Below the pieces are notes generated by a model. It saw only the letters and a program-made list of their open reading frames with translations. It ran no database searches and was not told the DNA's origin. Of a DNA stretch of 64,000 nucleotides, positions 60,839 to 64,000 are shown in pieces; position 1 is the stretch's first letter; every line of letters starts with the position of its first letter. Source of the DNA: Mesorhizobium sp. WSM4313. GTDB taxonomy: Bacteria > Pseudomonadota > Alphaproteobacteria > Rhizobiales > Rhizobiaceae. The stretch covers positions 310,001-374,000 of the forward strand of contig NZ_NSFT01000003.1 in NCBI RefSeq assembly GCF_002294725.1. Direction: 5' to 3'. The position numbers and the translations under genes were made by a program.

Positions 60839-62203
60839 ATGACCAGCCCCAGCACATCCAGACAGATCAAGCTCGGCGCCTTTCTGCCCGGCGGCGGCCA
60901 GCACGTCGCGGCTTGGCGCCATCCGGACGCGCCGGCCGATGGCGCGACCAATTTCGAGTTCCACAAGCAACTCGCACTGACCGCCGAGCGGGGTCTGTTC
61001 GACGCCTATTTCCTGGCTGACAATCTCACCATCGGCCTCGGCGCCCGTGAAGGCGGCAACGCCAAGATCGCCGGTTTCGAGCCGGTGACATTGTTTGCCG
61101 CGCTGGCGCCGTTGACCACGCATATCGGCTTCATCGCCACCGCCTCGACCACCTATGAAGAACCCTACACGCTCGCGCGCAAATTCGCCTCGCTCGATCT
61201 TTTGTCGAACGGGCGCGCCGGCTGGAACGTGGTGACGTCGGCCGGCGACGACACGGCGCGCAACTTCAATCGTGACGTCCAGCCCAATCATGCCGAGCGC
61301 TATGCGCGGGCGCATGAGCATGTCGAAACGGTCAAGGCGCTGTGGGACAGCTGGGAAGACGACGCCTTCATTCGCGACAAGAAGACGGGCCGTTTCTACG
61401 ACAAGGACAAGCTGCATGACGTGAACCACAAGGGCGCGCATTTCAGCGTCAAGGGGCCGCTCAACGTGCCGCGTCCGGTGCAGGGTCATCCGGTGGTCGT
61501 GCAGGCGGGACAGTCGGAGGACGGTCGCGGGCTCGCGGCGGCGTCGGCCGAGGTGATATTCACGGCGCATCAGAACCTTGCCTCGGCGCAGGAATTCTAT
61601 CGCGACATCAAGGCGCGCGTCGCGGCGACCGGGCGCGATCCGGCGCAGGTGCTTATCATGCCGGGCGTGGCGCCCTTCGTCGGCCGCACCGAAGAGGAGG
61701 CCCGTGCCAAATACCAGCAGCTTAACGACCTGATCCTGCCGGAGGACGGCGTGGCGCTGCTCAACGGACTTGCCGGCCAGACGCTCGACCTCAGGGACTA
61801 TCCGCTCGACGGCCCGCTGCCGCCGAGCAGGGAGACCGAAGGCATGAAGAGCCGCCAGGCGCTGATCCGCCAGATTGCGGACGAGCATAATTTCACGATC
61901 CGCCAGCTCTATCAGTGGGTTGCGACCGCGCGCGGCCATTACACGGTCATCGGCAGCGCCGCCCAAGTCGCGGATCAGCTGGAGGAATGGTTCACGAGCG
62001 AGGGCGCCGACGGCTTCAACATCCTGCCGCCATGGCTGCCCGGCGCGCTCGACGACTTCGTAGACCTGGTGATCCCGGAGCTGCAGCGTCGCGGCCTGTT
62101 CCGCACCGCTTACGAGGGCAGCACGCTGCGCGAAAATCTTGGCCTGAGGCGACCGCAGAATCCGTGGGCGGCCGCGCGCTCGACCGTGCTCGCCGCCGAA
62201 TGA
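60839..62203 (+). CDS. FMNH2-dependent monooxygenase (NtaA/SnaA/DszA/SfnG group)
   Basis: A 454-residue flavin monooxygenase of the luciferase-like superfamily, in the NtaA/SnaA/DszA subgroup, recognised by FHKQLALTAERGLFDAYFLA, NGRAGWNVVTSAGDDTARNF, HVETVKALWDSWEDDA and QAGQSEDGRGLAA. It needs reduced FMN from its partner. The context points to an organosulfur compound (sulfonate, sulfone or sulfide). ATG 60839 follows GAAGGA. Exact substrate cannot be told. Confidence 0.93.
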   Translation: MTSPSTSRQIKLGAFLPGGGQHVAAWRHPDAPADGATNFEFHKQLALTAERGLFDAYFLADNLTIGLGAREGGNAKIAGFEPVTLFAALAPLTTHIGFIATASTTYEEPYTLARKFASLDLLSNGRAGWNVVTSAGDDTARNFNRDVQPNHAERYARAHEHVETVKALWDSWEDDAFIRDKKTGRFYDKDKLHDVNHKGAHFSVKGPLNVPRPVQGHPVVVQAGQSEDGRGLAAASAEVIFTAHQNLASAQEFYRDIKARVAATGRDPAQVLIMPGVAPFVGRTEEEARAKYQQLNDLILPEDGVALLNGLAGQTLDLRDYPLDGPLPPSRETEGMKSRQALIRQIADEHNFTIRQLYQWVATARGHYTVIGSAAQVADQLEEWFTSEGADGFNILPPWLPGALDDFVDLVIPELQRRGLFRTAYEGSTLRENLGLRRPQNPWAAARSTVLAAE

Positions 62204-62227
62204 TTCCTGACGCGAGAGGGCAAGACG

Positions 62228-63076
62228 ATGACTTTGCAGCATATCGAAAAGACGGTCGGTATCGGCCGGCATGAGGGTGGCAGCGGCACCGGCATGGAGC
62301 CGCTGCACCTCCTGACGCGGACTTCGGCGCGAATCCTGTCGCGTTATGGCGTGCTGCTCGGCTTCCTCGTGTTCTGGCAGGTGGCAGCGAGCAGCGGCTG
62401 GGTCAATTCGGCCGTGCTGCCGCCGGTCGACACGATCGTCGCGGCGCTCTGGAAGGGCCTCATTGGCGGCAGCCTGCTCGGCGACATAGCCATCAGCCTG
62501 CAGCGTGCCGGCCTTGCATTCGCGGCGGCCGTCGTCGTTGCCATTCCGCTTGGCCTGGTCATGGGCCAGGCGCGTGCCGTGGAGACCGCGCTCGACCCGA
62601 TCCTGCAGCTGTTCCGTCAGACCTCGGCGCTGGCGCTCTACCCGGTGTTCATCCTGCTTTTGGGACTGGGTGAAGCTTCGAAGGTGTTCGTCATCTTCTG
62701 GGCGACGCTGTTTCCGCTGCTGCTCAACACCATCAGCGGCGTCAAGGAGGTCGACCCGAAGCTGCTCGAAATGGCGCGCGCCTATGGTGCCCGGCGGCTG
62801 ACGATTTTCCGTCGCGTCGTGCTGCCGGGCGCGGTGCCGTCGATCTTCGTCGGCCTGCGGCTCGGCGCCACGACCGCGCTGCTGCTCTTGATCGCTTCGG
62901 AGATGATCGGTGCCAACAAGGGCATCGGCTTCCAGGTGATGAATGCCCAGTACAATTTCCAGATTCCGCTGATGTTCGCGGCGATCGTCATCCTGGCGGC
63001 ACTCGGCCTGATCGCCAACCAGGTGCTGGTCGTCCTGCAGCGGCGGCTGTGTCGTTGGAATGTTTCAGCCGGCTAA
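62228..63076 (+). CDS. ABC transporter permease, SsuC/TauC type
   Basis: A 282-residue inner-membrane permease with about six helices. The cytosolic coupling loop EMARAYGARRLTIFRRVVLP contains the EAA-like motif, and IASEMIGANKGIGFQVMN is characteristic of sulfonate/nitrate/taurine importers. An N-terminal tail of about 35 residues precedes helix 1. It works with the binding protein encoded next; the ATPase gene is probably beyond the window. Confidence 0.93.
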   Translation: MTLQHIEKTVGIGRHEGGSGTGMEPLHLLTRTSARILSRYGVLLGFLVFWQVAASSGWVNSAVLPPVDTIVAALWKGLIGGSLLGDIAISLQRAGLAFAAAVVVAIPLGLVMGQARAVETALDPILQLFRQTSALALYPVFILLLGLGEASKVFVIFWATLFPLLLNTISGVKEVDPKLLEMARAYGARRLTIFRRVVLPGAVPSIFVGLRLGATTALLLLIASEMIGANKGIGFQVMNAQYNFQIPLMFAAIVILAALGLIANQVLVVLQRRLCRWNVSAG

Positions 63077-63120
63077 GCACCCAAACCTTCACCACTCCCA
63101 AAACAACGAAAGGCTTGATC

Positions 63121-64000
63121 ATGAGCATCACCCGCCGTTCGCTTCTCCTGCGCGCTCCGCTTGCTGCCGGCATTCTCGCCGGCCTGCCGTCGATCGCTAT
63201 GGCGCAAGCCGCATCCGTCAAGATCCGCTATCTCGCCAGCCGCGGCAGCATCTCCCCGCATGAGCTGGCCGACGCGCTCGGCTATTTCAAGGGCCTCGGC
63301 ATCGAGCTCGAAAATGTCGGCTATGCCGCGGGCGGCCCGGAATCGCTGTTCGCGCTCGCGTCCGGCAGCGTCGACCTGGGCTCGGCAGCCACGCCGGCGG
63401 TGATCAACTCTATCGCCGGCGGCAACGACTTCGTCGCGGCTTATCCCAGCAACGGCATCAACAAGGATGTGAAGAGTGTCTTCTACGTGCTGGAAGACAG
63501 TCCGATCAAATCGATCGCCGACATTGCCGGCAAGACGATCTCGGTCAACACGCTCGGCGCCCATCTCGACTATACGGTGCGCGAAGCGCTGCACAGCGTT
63601 GGCCTGCCGCCGGACGCGGCCAAGCTGGTGGTGGTGCCCGGGCCGCAGCTCGAACAAACCTTGCGCTCGCGTCAGGTCGATGTCGCCGGGCTGGGTTATT
63701 GGCAAGCGACGTTTGCGGGCCAACTGGTCAGCAATGGCGGCGTGCGCGGCGTCTTCAACGATACCGACGTGCTCGGCGAAATCGCCGGTGGCTTCGTCGT
63801 GCTGCGTCGTGATTTCATCGCGGCGAATCCGGATGCGGCCCGCAACTTCGTCGAACAGTCGGCGCGCGCGTCGGACTGGTCGCGGCAAAATCCGGACGAG
63901 ACGCGCAAGCTGCTCGCCGACATTCTCAACAGGCGTGGCGAGAATGGCGAGCTGGCGCGCTACTGGACCGGCTTCGGCCTGCGCGAGAAGGCGGCGGTGA
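63121..64000 (+). CDS. ABC transporter substrate-binding protein, SsuA type (cut by window edge)
   Basis: The frame opens at ATG 63121 and runs to the right edge with no stop: 293 residues seen. The signal has a twin-arginine-like SITRRSLLL start and cleavage near AMA-QAAS (residue 28). The mature part shows the SsuA/THI5-like pattern: IRYLASRGSISPHELADALG, FALASGSVDLGSAATP, and GKTISVNTLGAHLDYTVREA. It should capture an aliphatic sulfonate-like ligand for the permease just upstream. Confidence 0.93.
   Translation, partial: MSITRRSLLLRAPLAAGILAGLPSIAMAQAASVKIRYLASRGSISPHELADALGYFKGLGIELENVGYAAGGPESLFALASGSVDLGSAATPAVINSIAGGNDFVAAYPSNGINKDVKSVFYVLEDSPIKSIADIAGKTISVNTLGAHLDYTVREALHSVGLPPDAAKLVVVPGPQLEQTLRSRQVDVAGLGYWQATFAGQLVSNGGVRGVFNDTDVLGEIAGGFVVLRRDFIAANPDAARNFVEQSARASDWSRQNPDETRKLLADILNRRGENGELARYWTGFGLREKAAV

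Noticed and set aside
63476..64000. A 174-codon Arg/Ser-rich frame at the right edge
   Set aside because: It is in another frame of the substrate-binding protein gene, which starts at 63121 and continues past the edge.
1..64000. tRNA genes, integrase, transposase or prophage genes
   Set aside because: None recognised on either strand, so no genomic island boundary can be supported.

Overview
The window is about 64 kb of GC-rich chromosome from an alphaproteobacterium of the Rhizobiales, most likely Mesorhizobium or a close relative. This is inferred from the gene content (choXWV choline transporter, separate petA/petB/petC, hemF, a ClpS next to rhizobial repeats, BatA/DUF4159-MoxR cluster) and from the intergenic repeats, which look like rhizobial intergenic mosaic elements. 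No rRNA, tRNA, CRISPR array, integrase, transposase or prophage was seen. The left edge cuts an unrecognised gene and the right edge cuts an ABC substrate-binding protein gene.

Layout. 1-1874: end of an unknown gene, a small secreted protein and a four-helix membrane protein, none recognised. 1894-3620: formate-tetrahydrofolate ligase with its terminator. 3935-11009: five genes on the minus strand that look like one unit (coiled-coil protein, unknown 381-aa protein, AAA+ ATPase, unknown 434-aa protein, DUF2333 membrane protein); this is the best candidate for an undescribed system. 11440-12114: thymidine kinase. 12337-15428: choXWV with an internal terminator. 15535-16572: persulfide dioxygenase-rhodanese fusion. 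16722-21613: a SARP/TPR regulator divergent from a cysteine synthase-like gene and a group II PLP decarboxylase. 21634-25576: YciI protein, an OmpR/EnvZ-type two-component pair and three small exported or membrane proteins. 25705-26010: clpS. 26263-33091: MoxR-DUF58-BatA/DUF4159-amidotransferase-like membrane operon, divergent from a DUF1285-Nudix-CCA transferase operon (33246-35817). 35842-37489: secreted subtilase plus small outer-membrane-type protein. 37774-41148: DUF1059, DUF1344, hemF, a small protein, soxR and trmL. 41289-47893: a short leader ORF, an unknown protein and three tandem ABC exporters. 47903-49491: small protein, alpha/beta hydrolase, cupin. 49802-52556: cytochrome bc1 complex (petABC). 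52696-54131: class A acid phosphatase and apt. 54289-59112: two MaoC-like proteins, corA, ychF, pth, rplY. 59459-60103: glutathione transferase-like protein. 60244-64000: flavin reductase, two-component flavin monooxygenase, ABC permease and binding protein, an organosulfur (sulfonate-type) acquisition operon.

Repeats are the other theme. At least three families fill the gaps: RIME-like modules, a roughly 150-base palindrome built on CTTCTCCCC/GGGGAGAAG arms, and hairpins built on GATTCAGGT/ACCTGAATC arms. Several touch genes directly: one supplies the ribosome-binding site and another the stop codon of the same gene (5277-6581).
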